A stretch of 64,000 bases of DNA from Isoetes taiwanensis. Lineage: Eukaryota > Streptophyta > Lycopodiopsida > Isoetales > Isoetaceae. The DNA lies in contig JAJEKV010000083.1 of the NCBI GenBank assembly GCA_021234155.1, forward strand, positions 462,332-526,331, read 5' to 3'. The notes beneath the pieces were generated by a model that was not told where the DNA came from, made no database searches, and saw only the letters and a program-made list of their open reading frames with translations. The translations under genes and the position numbers were made by a program. Positions 1 to 11,693 of this stretch are shown here, in pieces (position 1 is the stretch's first letter; each line of letters begins with the position of its first letter).

Positions 1-1134
1 ATGCCTGGACTAGATTCCATGTTGAAAGACAGGTGCTCCTCAAAACTTGTTTGTTTTTCTCTTGCAAGTATTAAATCCATCACCTGTGCATTCTTTAGCA
101 ACTAATAATAGTGCCCAATGTACCTAGCCTTAAGTTGAGAGTTCGTAAATATTTTGGGCTGCAAAGAAAAGTGTACCCACATATACTTGTTCTATAATGC
201 TTATCTTTGTAATTGTTGTGCGTATGTAAAGTGAGGCACTCTGTGATATTATTATAGGTTAGTATTTTAAATATGCACGAATCAAATTTAAATTGTGTTT
301 GGATCTTACATTCAATACATCAAAATTGATACAAGTTACAAGAGGTGATTGTGTATGTAAATAATTTATTAGTACCTTCATGCACCGGGTAGTAGCTTCT
401 GAAGCCAATTCCTCTATGGCTGCCCACCTTATATGTAGAGCAGAACGAAGAAGTATATTCTAAGAAAGATGAAGTGATGTATATTCAAGCACATAATCTT
501 GTTACTCATTCAAATATACAACAATGTTTGAAGTGAATATATTTGTCTCGCAAATAGAATCTATTGTTCTAGACATATGGCTTGTCCAATAACTGACCGA
601 TGTCTTACATCATCTGGAAACATTAGATATACCAACATTTCAGTGGGTTGGATGGACCTGGCTTTGGAAATGCGTTTGATACTTATAAGTTTTATGATCC
701 AACAATGATAACATTGAGAAAATATGGATGTCCAGAAGATGGATGGTTTGCGTATAATAAGCTTATAATCCATCACGATTCATTGTCATAAATTGACTTT
801 TCATGATATATAATGGTCTTACCAGCTCAAGAACCTTTTTGCGGCAAGCTTGCCCCTTTCAACAGTCTTACAGTGTTAGATGCAAAAAGTGTGCATTGCC
901 AATGGAAGCATTCATACCAAGATCACAAAAGATGGTTCGTCGCATAAAACGTATATTCGTACGACTTTCTTACAATGGTTTTCATATGATTTAGGGCATG
1001 TATTTAGTTTTATGTATAAAGTATGTATTTATAGAGCGTGCCTATCATTTTTACTCAACATTTTTTTCCTAATGGTAATGTCATGTATATGCTTTTCTTG
1101 TGTATTTCTATAATAGTATGAGAAAAAATGGCAT
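1..1134. other. AT-rich intergenic, no supported gene
   Basis: AT-rich sequence with only short open frames that do not resemble any family I recognise. A plus-strand stretch around 620-900 reads as two short hydrophilic open segments but lacks splice signals good enough to call exons. No RNA gene or repeat structure stands out. Confidence 0.5.
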
Positions 1135-1957
1135 GCAGGCATCGAGCAATTCTTCTTTAGGGTTCTTGTTTTCTGCTGTGATTGCTATCTCCGTGGAAAT
1201 AGGCCTTCATTATTCCTGAAAGAAGAATTAGGAATCAAATCACAGATCCCATATGCTATAATGCTGGCAGAAGTAGGAATGTTTCCACTTGAACTGGAAG
1301 GATTGTACCAGGCAATCAATTTCTATAATAGGGTCCAGGCGCAAGACACTACGCGGCTATCACATCAAGCAATGGTAACTTCAGATTGGTGTAGAAGCTT
1401 GCAGGCATGGGCAACCAGATGGGGCATTGGCAGTACATGGCCGCTTGAAAAACAAGAGGTCCGGGTCATGCTCGAAAAGGCAGCAGTGGATAAGCTCTGG
1501 GCTAATCCGGGAAAAAGGATGTTGGAATATCGGTTAAATGTTAACCATATGATCACGTATGAGAGCCAATTATATCTGAAGGCAAATATATCTAAGATAC
1601 AAAGGAGACTTATTGCCAGGTACAGGACAGGGTCACACAGGCTGGAAATTGAAATTGGCAGATGGGCAAAAATTCCAGTGGAAGATCGGACATGTAAATT
1701 GTGCAGAACAGGACAGGTTGAAGATGAGCGACATGTTTTCTTAGTATGCTCGGCATATATTAGACAACACTTTGGGATACAGGCACTAGACGTTTATTCT
1801 TTGTTAATGCTACCGCCAATGGCATTAGGTCCCTATATAAGGGCGGTGGATGCACACCGTGCCTTGATGCTGAGATTGTAAACGTTTGTTCATGTGCTCC
1901 ATGGCCTCTCGAGGCCCAAGTGAGCAATAGACATAATAATAATAATAATAATAATTA
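1135..1957 (+). mobile_element. 3' end of a LINE (non-LTR retrotransposon) ORF2
   Basis: The open frame ending at 1881 (about 245 codons, open before the first Met at 1261) matches the C-terminal part of LINE ORF2 proteins, downstream of the reverse transcriptase. It has the RRLIARYRTGSHRLEIEIGRW stretch followed by a Cys-His finger of the form CKLC-x(n)-ERHVFLVC. ORF2 proteins copy the RNA at a nicked target; only this tail survives. The frame is followed by about 50 bases and an (ATA)n run at 1931-1957, typical of the 3' end of LINEs that prime on a short repeat. No RT or endonuclease domain lies upstream, so this is a 5'-truncated dead copy. Related fragments lie at 9.2-9.6 kb and 14.3-14.6 kb. 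Confidence 0.8.
1931..1957. repeat. (ATA)n microsatellite, LINE 3' tail
   Basis: About eight ATA units directly downstream of the LINE ORF2 stop. Position and composition fit a LINE tail rather than an independent microsatellite. Confidence 0.75.
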
Positions 1958-2640
1958 TCTTGATGCACCCAGTGCTACATTTGGACGATCCATCAGGCTA
2001 TATTCCAAATCCAGCCTTCCTATGCCAAAAAAACAGGCTTTTTGTCTGGAATTGTTTTTGTCCAGTACGACAACCAAACGTGGCCATGGATCTCGATGGT
2101 TCTTGTATTGAAGCTGTACGTGTAGCTTGTTTTGCTGTTATATTCAGATCATAGGTTTGTTTCCCATGTCGTGTTCTTTCCTTTGCATCTAAGTCTCAGG
2201 CCAGCGAGGCGTAAGATCCATCTAAGAAAAAATATATGAGGTTAAACAAACCAGATCCTGGACTTGAATAGTCCCTAGTATCCCTACTATGCCAGTGTTT
2301 CCGAGATGTTTCTGATTGGATCTTTCAAGGCATTTCCGATTGGTTCTGCTAAAGCTCAAATCGACTGAATCTGCTAATGCTCAGAACGACTTGATATATT
2401 AAGAAATCTATCCATTTGTCTACAGCATATTCCCAATGTTTTAGCCATCTCTTTAGCCTATTTTGAATAAGTTCCCTGATTTTTTTATGCTTCTAAAGGC
2501 CATGAAATATTGTAAATTGAGTTGTTTTGTTGCTTGAATCTCAAGTTGTCTTAAGCTATTTCATATTATTGCTCACTTCTATAGAAATGAAAAATGTTGA
2601 AGGCTTAATGGATCCATCCAGGGCAAAGTGTATGTTACAA
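1958..2640. other. Intergenic, no supported feature
   Basis: AT-rich sequence with no recognisable coding, RNA or repeat signal. It could be an intron upstream of the CHX exon at 2.7 kb, but no other exon is visible. Confidence 0.4.
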
Positions 2641-2679
2641 AGTAGGCGTTGAAGATCCTCCTTTAATCAGTCTAGCTGG

Positions 2680-3166
2680 TCAAACTATTACAGATTCTTT
2701 CCTTCTGCCAATGCTATCAGGTACTAAAAATGGATCTCAGATTTTGTTGTTATCTTGATTACCTGTTTTGGCAAGATCTTTGGAACATTTTTTTACTGAA
2801 ATGGCATTTGGATTGCAAGCAAGTAAGGGCCTATCACTGGGTTTTATGATGAATATTAAAGGGGTTGGTGGAGCTCATTGTTCTCAAAATTGGCAGAAAT
2901 GAAAGGTAACAACCTTCTCTTTCTTTTCCCTTAGCAAAAAAATATATTTATTGGTGCAAATAGAATGGTCATAGAGACTTTTAGCTACAAATTGGCTAAT
3001 GTTTTTCAGTTCTCGTGTTTTGTCAGGTCTTGAACAGGTCTTGAACAATGAATGCTTTGCCATTATGATCATTATGGCCCTTGTTACGACATTCATGATT
3101 GCATCAGATGTTATGTTGCTATACAAACCAGATAAGAATATAAATGTGCCCATTGCAACAGGTAAA
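2680..3166 (+). pseudogene. CHX-type cation/H+ exchanger pseudogene, two exons
   Basis: The plus strand encodes pieces of the transmembrane core of a plant CHX (CPA2) monovalent cation/proton exchanger. From 2749 it reads VILITCFGKIFGTFF, then in other frames LSLGFMMNIKG and KGLVELIVLKIGRNER (to 2905). After an apparent intron (donor AAAG/GTAACA at 2905, acceptor AACAG just before about 3043) it reads VLNNECFAIMIIMALVTTF and ends YKPDK near 3156. These match the family's KGLVELIVLNIG and FAIMVLMALFTTF signatures. A TGA at about 2794, a frame change before LSLGF and an extra G in the GGGG run near 2863 break it. Only this short core is found, with no N-terminal helices and no C-terminal domain, so it is a decayed fragment. 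Family assignment is from memory of CHX motifs. Confidence 0.75.
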
Positions 3167-3169
3167 TAA

Positions 3170-4285
3170 ATCCTAGTCCTGGCTACAATGTTAAGCAGGT
3201 ATTTCCAAAGCGGATGGACCTCTTAAAAGTCTTTGGACAAGTTCAATACATTTCATGTTGATTTATTCATTTCTGATCTGTGACAATACTATCTTTACAT
3301 TGTCTTATTCACATCCTTTGATAATTTTCAAGGGCCTAAAAATTCGTCTGTAATACCTGAATAATGTAGAACTTAAACTGAGTCGTTCCTACATTTGTAG
3401 TGGTATTTCCCCCGAGGGGATGCACCAAAGCTATGGGGGGACACGCCATCTGCGTGCACAGGGTTAGAAGAAAACCCCCCGTATGCAACTTTTCCTTGTA
3501 GAAAAACCCCTCCCATCAGGTCTTATATTGTCGAAAATTTTGCACCCATACTATACTTGTACAAGCATTTTTGTTAGTGAAAACTATACCCATCCCATAT
3601 AAATACTTATTTCAAATGTACTCGAAAATAGATCTAATAGTGTAGAAACCTAAATCCAATAATCCCTCTTCACATTTAGAGATCAAATGATGCCCTCCCA
3701 TACATGTATAATTTATTCTCCTCCTGCCAACTTCCCCCTCACGACTTTGTATGGTATGAAATACACAAAAACCATACTTACTATGATGTATATGTGTGTT
3801 TTCATCAAAAATAGACGCCCTAAAGGTCACTCACTAGTGTTGTATGGCCAGTATAGTATGAACACCCCTTGTATTTTCCTTTCCTTTGTTTCACAACTTG
3901 GCATTTATAGGCTTGACATCTAGTTTATTCTATTCTATTCATTTATGCTTTGAAGATGCAATGCACATATCCATACACTTGTGAAGGAGAACACTTGTAT
4001 GCTTGTGATAGCACATTATTTATACATAGAGATTGATGGCCTTAGTGTTTGTTTATGCATATGCCTCTTAACAACTCTCGATAAACAAATGTGTACATAG
4101 AACACGCCATCTTTGTTTTTTCAATTTCTCTTGCAATGCAATGTTTTTCAGGTCAAAAACCCTGACATTTGGCCTCAAAGGGGCCACCTCAAAATTTCCA
4201 TACAACATTCACACATATTTCTTACAAGATGCATATTTAATCCGTACATATTATGTACCTTATTAATAATAATGCATTAATATAG
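3170..4285. other. Intergenic, no supported feature
   Basis: AT-rich with short open frames on both strands (for example near 3612-3923) that are mutual shadows and carry no known motif. Confidence 0.4.
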
Positions 4286-4294
4286 CACATTGAA

Positions 4295-4695
4295 CCATTG
4301 AAAGGGGCATCTAACATATTAAGAAATTGAACCATTAAATTAACCCCCTCCTTCCCCACCTCCGAACCCCCCAGTTGTTTTTGCTGATATTCGTGCAGGG
4401 CGTCCAACGGTTGGCAAGGAGCCCCAAACACATAAGCCAGTATATGTGTACCGTACATGTGTACAATGCACCTCACAACCTGTGGGTTATTTGTGTATTT
4501 GAAACTGACAGTTAACTAAAACTTACTAAAAAACGAGTCGGGCGTAACGATGATCGTCCGAAACCGACATCCAACGGTCCGAGCTTACTGATGGACGCCC
4601 TACACACATATCAGCAAAAACAACTAGGTGGTTCCAGGGGTTTAATATAATGGTTCAAGTTCTTAGCGATTTGATGTCAAATGGCAATCCACCCC
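4295..4695. mobile_element. Foldback MITE-like element
   Basis: Two arms of about 80-100 bases are inverted complements. The inner part of the left arm (4371-4403, GTTGTTTTTGCTGATAT...) pairs with the right arm (4594-4626, ...ATATCAGCAAAAACAAC) with few mismatches. Pairing continues outward, where a TTGAACCATTA-like stretch near 4321 pairs with the TAATGGTTCAA at 4658-4668. The centre contains GCGT/CGTCC-rich sequence and no ORF. This is the form of a non-autonomous DNA transposon. I cannot fix the exact ends or a target duplication. Confidence 0.6.
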
Positions 4696-5064
4696 ATGAA
4701 AAGAATTACCTATTCTACTTACTTTGAATTGCAAAAAAGCTTTAATCAATATGCAAGTTGCAAGCACTATGCATAGATTTCTACCAAGATGAATCTTCAA
4801 TTGATGTCGTCCTAATAGGCAGCGTAGATAATATTAGACAAATTAATAGACAATAACAATAATAATAACAAATATGAGAGACATTTAACTAGATAATAAA
4901 GTGAGGGGAAAGATTCAAGAGGCTACAAAAATAAGAGCATATAAGTCGGAATGATGTATGAAATGCAAATGTTAAAATGCAAGGCTGGGGGAGTATATTA
5001 AAAGATAAGGGCTAAATAGCCAAGGCTTTTTTGCTAAAATATCAACCACGCTCTCATAGCCAAT

Positions 5065-5605
5065 CAAAAGCAAGGTGCAAATCACGCTTAGCGTGTTTTA
5101 AAAAAGAGAACGCTACCCTGGAGTGCAATCAAGACGCCATAAGTGCCAATCTCTGGAGCTCATAAAAATTATTGTATCTACATTTCAAGTGCTGCTTGCA
5201 AACAGTTAAGGCTTTATTTAGTGAAGAATTGTCACTATTTGCTAAATCTAGCTTCTTATCATTTATAAGGGAGGAGATCGGCAATGAAAATTTAGATGCA
5301 TCAGAATACAGATCAGGTATGACTCCCAAGCGTTTCTTACTGCACATTATTGGCCCAGTAGAATTGCACCATTTCGTCTGGTATTGCTTTGATCTTCTTC
5401 ATGACTGACTTATCACATAAACTAACCACCGATCTCTGTTGTTTAAACTTACCTTATATCTATCAGCGGTGCAAAACTGTAGACGTTTGTGAAGCACCTC
5501 CAAGATGGCTCCATATATGAATCTGATTTCTATATACCGTTCAAGAAAAGTCTTAATTGTTGCAAAGGCAAAGAGCAATCACGCTTAGCGTGTTTAAAAG
5601 GAAAA
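5065..5605. repeat. Direct repeat with CACGCTTAGCGTG palindrome
   Basis: A ~35-base direct repeat occurs at 5068-5107 and 5568-5605. Each copy contains the perfect 13-base palindrome CACGCTTAGCGTG followed by TTT(T)AAAA. The 460 bases between hold two minus-strand open stretches (about 5129-5390) that look mildly coding but are not recognised. Confidence 0.6.
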
Positions 5606-5705
5606 GCTATGAAAAAGTCTTAACTGTTGTTTGTTGTTGCCACTACTTACACGACTACTCAGAAACTAAAAACAGGAATTACTATTGATAGAAGGAGGGC
5701 GTAGT

Positions 5706-5895
5706 CTTTCCTGTTGCGCCTCAGTCAGCGCCTTAGAGCCATCACTCAATTTCTGCAGCTCAACCTCCTTATCATGTGGCACAATCTGCTTTTCCCCGTG
5801 CTCCAGCAAAGTCTGCTCAGTGTTCAATCTCAGGTTCCTGCCCGACTTATCTCAAGCATAGTATATTTTGAGCTTCTGCTCCTCAAATCAATGGA
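5706..5895 (-). other. Exon-like minus-strand segment, unrecognised
   Basis: Read on minus, 5895-5706 is hydrophilic and coiled-coil-like, rich in E, K, Q and L (ending KLSDGSKALTEAQQERLRP), with one in-frame TGA near 5868. A possible acceptor (TTGATTTGAG) lies just before it. Another open minus segment at 5390-5129 could belong with it. I recognise no family, and either could be a decayed gene or chance. Confidence 0.25.
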
Positions 5896-5899
5896 GTAA

Positions 5900-6590
5900 G
5901 AGGTAAAGGACGACGTTTTACAATTAAATGGAGACAACATGCATCACTTGCAAGCAGAATGTGTTTTTAACAGCTGATGATGGCCGATTCCAGCTTGGTC
6001 TTGCCTCGGCATTCCTTCGCGTTGTCATGCCAAAAATCGTCTTCCCAACTGTGTTTTATTCCTGTATCATCCTCCTTAACTGTGTTTTTTTGCTATGTTT
6101 TTTGCAGGCATCAAAAGCAATCGATCCATACCATGTTCATTCAGAGGTATTTTCTCAACCTCTAATATTTTTCCAGCTTCCTTTTCATATGACGAATCCA
6201 ATGCTCGGGGGATTCACCCAGAAGACCCGTATAAACCTAGAGAGTGTATGGAAGGGGTTTTTTTCTCGATGTTTTCGTACGTATACTAGGGGTCTAAATC
6301 CTCCTCTTACTGACATTCTAGTGTATTTTCTCCATGGAAGGGGTGTTTTTCCAACACTTTTCCGTACGTATATAGGGGTGTTTCTTCTCACCTTAAGCAT
6401 GCAGGTGGCATATGCTCATATGATAAAGGTGAATCCCCCGGGATCCAATGAGCACATTTGCAGCATGATAGGATTAAAGGAGAGGCCATGGATCGACCAA
6501 GAAGTTGCTAGAGAAAGCACAAAAAAGAAACACAAAATAGGCAAAAGATGGAACTTGAATTTTGAATCTGCCCGTGCGCTTTTGAACTGT
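5900..6590. other. Non-coding stretch with a ~47 bp direct repeat
   Basis: The stretch 6247-6293 is repeated imperfectly at 6334-6380; both copies run ATGGAAGGGG ... CGTACGTATA(C)TAGGGGT. A 235-codon plus frame spans 5928-6635. It has no domain, unlike composition and internal repeats, so I do not call it a gene. Confidence 0.45.
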
Positions 6591-6594
6591 GAAA

Positions 6595-6832
6595 TGAAGG
6601 AGCATATCTGTAGCATATGTCGGAGCAGCATATGAATCAGCGGGGCATTATAAATCGAAGGAGCATATCTGAGGATCATATGAATCGGAGGAGCATATTT
6701 GCATATGAAACAGAGGAGCAAATGAATCGGAGGGGCACTAAGAATCGGAAGAGCATATCTATAGCATATGAAACAAAGGAGCATATGAATCGAAGGGGCA
6801 CTATGAATCGGAGAAGCATACATGCAGCATCA
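6595..6832. repeat. Degenerate minisatellite, GAATCGGAGGAGCATAT-like unit
   Basis: About ten imperfect copies of units such as AATCGGAGGAGCATAT, AATCGGAGGGGCACTA and GCATATGAAACAGAGG alternate with variable spacing. On plus they read as repeated MNRRS/HMNRRG peptides, and on minus as repeated RFI/LLRF peptides. Both frames are by-products of the repeat rather than proteins with a recognisable family. Confidence 0.7.
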
Positions 6833-9008
6833 AAGATAAAGAGGAAGCCACGCATCAACCAGGGATCAACCAAGAAGCTGCAACGAGAAGCACAAAAGGA
6901 AAAGTCAGAAATGAATCTGGATAGAATTTGAAAAATGCCTTTGTCAAGCAATGCATCAATCAGATTGTTTCGACATCTTTGATGGAAAAATCTTGAGCTC
7001 CAAAAGTAAGCTGCAGCGACATGCTCAAGTGCTCAGGGAACGAATTACGGGCCAGGTAGAAATCCGTGACATTAAGCTTCGCACTTTTCTCTGTGCATCT
7101 TTGAAACACCGATCTAAAAGTAGGTATACAGAAAATAGAATGTAGGAGCTTCACATTAAAAAAAAAAAAAAACTTAAACAAAGTATGCCTTTTTGGTCAC
7201 GCCAAGCGTGCATATTTGTGGTTTTTTGAGCTATTGTAGGCTAAATTTGATACATAAAAGAAAACGTCATTGTGGAGTTAAATTGATAATTTTTTTGGTC
7301 TTTTCTGGGTTCTCTTTTTTAGAGCACAAAGCAACTCTTTCAAACCATTCATGGCATATGCCCAGAACATCCAGGTTTTTAGTCGTTTTTTCTCTTTTGC
7401 ATTTAGACCCTATTCGAAATAGATGGAACTTCTATTTTGGAGTTTGGCATGTAGCTTCGAGTTCATATTGCATCTTAGTATTGCACTAGCTTAGAGTATT
7501 ATTTTGTGTTTTGGTTGATAGTTCACTCTTCTCAACCAATTTTTGTATTATGAGTCTCATTTTTCATGTCAATTCTAGAAAACTAATACTTGTTTTGTGA
7601 TACCTGTAGCTTTGACGTGGAAATAACATGCGTTATTATATGTATGCTAGGAGTTTTATTTTGGACCACAGAAGAAAGCACAATATGAGTAAATTAGGAT
7701 TCTCGGTCAGGGTCAAGTCTTTGTGCAACATATGAGCTCTAAACTTAAGGCCTATAAGCACATTCTCGCCATGTGAGCTTTGAACTTGAATGAGGCTATT
7801 ACAATTGGATGTAAGGAAGAAAGCTATGGTATCTTTAGAAGTGTCTTCTGAGAAGTAATTGACATGATGTCTGAAGAGGTACATATGTAAAACATTTTCT
7901 ATTTTCTATGCAATTCTGTTGTGCTATTATAAAAAAAATCACATTCTCGATGCGAGTTTACTAACCCGGGAAAAAGTAGCAATGCCAAAAGGGTCCAAAA
8001 TCCTAGCATAAATCCAATTTAAATGAATGATGGTTATCTTGGTGTTCTAGTCTCTGAGCCTTGCAAAAGTTCTCTTGGTGTAGGAACCAGCAGATTGACG
8101 TCGTCATTAGGCATGCCACGTTTGGAGCCATGAATTAGTGTGTGTTGTTCCTTTTTTTATGGGTTTTTTTTCGTGCTTGTAGAGGCACGTCTACTCTTCT
8201 GTGATATGTTGAATGTGACCTCTGAAATTTGTGATTTCAGTTTCTGGAAACCATGTTTTTTCAGAGTAGGTTGACATATGCACTGACACTTCTAAAATTT
8301 CAGCGGGCTAAGCCCCTGGATATAGGGGAGATCCCTTGTGTTGGGATTGCTCCTATGCCTAGATGAGCATCGGCATTGTGCTTGGGTTCAACTCCCCGGG
8401 CTCACTGATATGTGTGAGTTGTTTTCTTATAGTGTGCATGGTGATGGGCGGCCTTCCGGATGGTAATAATGCTCTTGATGGCTGTTGAACTTCATGCTTT
8501 GAGAGTACTCTAGAGCATTTCCACCATCCGGAGCCGAGTTGATACTAACAACAACTATGTATCATGATCATCAGTCTGATGCCCCTGATTGTTAGTGATG
8601 CCAGACTGATCATCTTGATGCATAATGTTGTTGAAATTAGAGACATCTTCAAGAAGGCATGTTAAGTATGTGGAGGGCGTTGGATCCCAGTTGGGGTTCG
8701 GTTCCTCAAGCTCACTTGATGTACTGGTTATTTGTTTTGTTGTGTTGGTGTTAGGGAAATTCGAATGACCTAACCATTGAATAGGGAGCTGGTTGAACCC
8801 CCCGTATAAATCGAGTCAGTATGGGGTGTTCGACCCCATCTTGACTCTCAATGAAGGGTGCATATGGATGCTCGTGGAATATTCCTTAAGATGTTTCCAT
8901 GATCCATTCTTTTTTAGTAATCGTCCAGAAAAGTTTCTTTTAGATGAAAGAAATCCATTCTAGCTAGATGAGAAAAATGGTGGCTTAGACACAAATTGAT
9001 CTCCCTTA
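6833..9008. other. Intergenic, no supported gene
   Basis: Nothing coding is supported. Two loosely similar stretches near 8380-8440 and 8690-8750 share a GGTTCAACTCC / GGTTCGGTTCC core followed by ...GGGCTCACT / ...AAGCTCACT. This hints at an old duplicated short repeat. A poly-A run lies at 7158-7171. Confidence 0.4.
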
Positions 9009-9032
9009 AAGGAAGGAAGGAAGGAAGGAAGG
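9009..9032. repeat. (GGAA)n microsatellite
   Basis: Five to six tandem GGAA units next to the 3' side of the minus-strand LINE remnant. Confidence 0.8.
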
Positions 9033-9199
9033 TACTTTTATCGTCCACGGAGACCAATCGGGCTATGGGACCCAATACAAAAACGCAGCAAAAGCGGATT
9101 CTTTCGGATTAAAACCCCCACCAAGGGTTTTCGAGGGAAAACCGCGGCGGCAGAATCACCACCGACAAACCGTATGCTAATCATATAAAATGCGTAAAC

Positions 9200-9629
9200 A
9201 TCCCAATATATACTGGGCATGCACCACCCCGTAGTGCCTAGTCACGGACAAACCGGGGGGCAAAGGTGACCTCGCAGTCCGGTACCTCTGGATGTATGAC
9301 CCGTGGCACGCATCGACGGGTGTGTTCATCAAGAAATGCAAGGGCACGTCCCCGCCGCATTTAAGGGAGCGATCCGCCCCTGACCGACCGAACGCCGGGC
9401 AACTCGAAAGTGTGAGACTCATCCTCAATGGCACCGCTTGACAAAGACTCGACAGAGCCTCGGCACCCTGGCGGGGCTCCCCAATCCACCTGCCCGTCTC
9501 GATGCGAAGATGGTGGGCACCGGTGCGAATGGAGGCAATGAGTCTGTGCTTTTTCAGGGGCAGCTGGGAACGCAGGTAGAGCTGTGGGCCCCGGGGGTGA
9601 ACGCATTGACATTGTGTGTGTTGGAACAT
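9200..9629 (-). mobile_element. Decayed LINE ORF2 C-terminal fragment
   Basis: On minus the sequence gives KKHRLIASIRTGAHHLRIETGRW, the same LINE tail motif as at 1.6 kb. A frameshift follows, and a second minus frame continues with the acidic GAIEDESHTFELPG finger region. It is less intact than the 1.1 kb copy and carries frame changes and no tail repeat that I can define. It sits about 290 bases beyond the 3' end of the LRR gene, with the LINE sense strand in the same direction. Confidence 0.65.
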
Positions 9630-9915
9630 TACAAATGCTCTTTCCTTTCTATTTGCTTTTTAGCACTTTTCTCATGATTAACAACATTGAATTATGTTCC
9701 TAGTCTAAGTTTTTATGTCAAATGCAGGCAAAATATGAGTATTAACATCCATGACACATTATTAAGTAGGAAGAGCGAGTAGAATAAACTTGTAAAACCA
9801 TATTGACCTCAAAATCGAAGCTTTTATATCATGTACCAGTTAAAAACATCACCTTATTTACTCACTAGAGGATAGTCCAGCAACATGCATTGCCAGTCAG
9901 AAATACACACAACAT

Positions 9916-11693
9916 TTAACATCCTTTAAGAGGGTAGCCACATAGCTTTGGATTGCCCTCGTAGCTTGATGAATTGAACTTGGTTAAAGCGTCTCCTTGT
10001 GGTATCTTCCCACTTAATTTGTTGTATGACAAATCTAGTGATTCCAACCATAGATTCAAAAAAGACTCTGGGATTGAGCCACTCAGTTTATTCCTGGACA
10101 AATCCAAGTCTTTCAAATGATCTAAAGATCCTATGCCAGATGGCAGCTTACCAGAAATTTTGTTGTGGGATAAATCTAAAGACTTTAGCTGCCACAGTTT
10201 CGACAATGACTCAGGAATTGAACCACTTAGCTGATTCTCTGATAGGTCAACATTTTCCAGGCTGATTGCATTTCCAAGATTTGATGGTATTATGCCTGAA
10301 ATCTTGTTGTTGTGAAGATATAAACCACCAAGACCTATTATGGGGAGATGCTTCCTGTAATGGAGTTAAATGACAAATCAATAACAGCTGGTCTATGCTC
10401 ATCCTCTGGGTCTCCTGGTAACCTGAGCTTGCTGAACCAGCTAGGTATGGGACCTTTGAGGCTACAGTTGCTTAAGTCGATAACCGAAAGTGTTGGAATG
10501 CTTGTAATGCTTTTGATAGAATCAAAGGTTAGCACATTTCCGCTTAATTTCAAAGTAAACAAGTTTTTTATTGACTTTAAATCCGTCGGCAGCCCATTAA
10601 TCTTGTTGTAACTGAGATCTAAAAAATATAGATTCGTGAGGTTACTGCCAAATCCATCACTAAGAAGATCAGAGAGATAGTTGCTATGTCCATCAAACTC
10701 TGACAGCTTGCCAAGGAGGCTAAGCGATGGAGGAAGTGGGCCTGTGAAGTAGTTGTTCTGGATCTCAAGAAGTTGCAGATTTGGGGTTCCTCTAAATATA
10801 TCAGGAATGGGACCATATAGACCTGTGTTGGATATTCTTAAGGCTGACAATGCATTAAGGCCTTCAAAAGAAGAGGGAAGAGTGCCTCCAATATCTGGAT
10901 TATCCTGAAGTGATAAGTATTGAAGCTTAGAAAGGTCTCCTAAACTGGCAGGGATGGGGCCATGTAAGAAATTATTTGAGAGATCCAAATCTTGAAGATT
11001 GTGGAGCAAACCAACGGCAGAAGGTATGGTGCCATGTAAAAGATTATTTGATAGATCCAATCTTTCAAGGTTATGGAGCATAGAAAGTGCAGAAGGTATA
11101 GTCCCTACCAATTTAGCTTTCTGTAGTTTGAGGATCCTGAGCTTGCTAAGCTTAGAGAAATTTGAAGGCAGACTGCCAGTAATGCCAGAGAAAGAATAAT
11201 CACAAGACAAATCAAGCTCTTCTAGATTAGGAAGGCTGAAGAGAAAGTGAGGAAGGGTACCATTAATACCTGGATTGTTGGACAACTTCAGATTTTTTAA
11301 CTTTGTAAGGTTGGAAAGGGATGTAGGGATTGGACCTGTAAAATGCCGCCATGGAGCATCTAGGGTTTCAAGCTCTGACATAGTGGCTAGAGCCCCAAGA
11401 ACAGAAGTGGGTGTAGTTTCAGCAGAACCAGAAGGCAGATATAAATAACTAACTCGCCCTGTTGTAACATTGCATGCAACCCCATCCCAATTACAACAAT
11501 TTGTATCATTTGAATTCCAAATGGCTGCAAGATCTGTTACCTGAGATTTGAGTTTAAGCAAAGCAATGCCATCTGCAGGTATACATTGCTCGGCTGCTTG
11601 AACAGATGTTGTAGCTGTCCAGAATAATGTTACTAATAGTACTGCTATACAGTATAGGGACGCCATTATCCCAAGGAATAGAAATTGTATCAA
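9916..11693 (-). CDS. LRR receptor-like protein (secreted, no kinase), one frameshift
   Basis: A plant extracellular leucine-rich-repeat protein of about 590 residues, read from ATG at 11693 to a stop at 9916-9918. It starts with a hydrophobic signal peptide (about residues 1-33, ending VQAAEQ). An LRRNT cap follows (IALLKLKSQVTDLAAIWNS, then CCNWDGVACN). About 17 LRRs of the plant type (LxxLxLSxNxLxGxIPxxLxxL) follow, with a C-terminal cap LCGYPL. There is no transmembrane helix or kinase, so it resembles secreted RLP/PGIP-like proteins that sense ligands in the wall. The frame stops at 10338 and resumes one base off. The shift sits at a GGGG run (10342-10345, plus strand), where one missing base would account for it. 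This could be real decay or a homopolymer sequencing error; the repeats on both sides are otherwise intact. Confidence 0.8.

Noticed and set aside
5928-6635. 235-codon plus frame
   Set aside because: No domain, made partly of direct repeats and minisatellite, no coding-like neighbours; likely chance.
6617-6951. Opposing frames with repeated MNRRS or LLRFI peptides
   Set aside because: Both come from the minisatellite.
8290-8870. Possible tRNA-derived SINE with GGTTCAACTCC box B
   Set aside because: No convincing box A, tail or second copy with the same borders.
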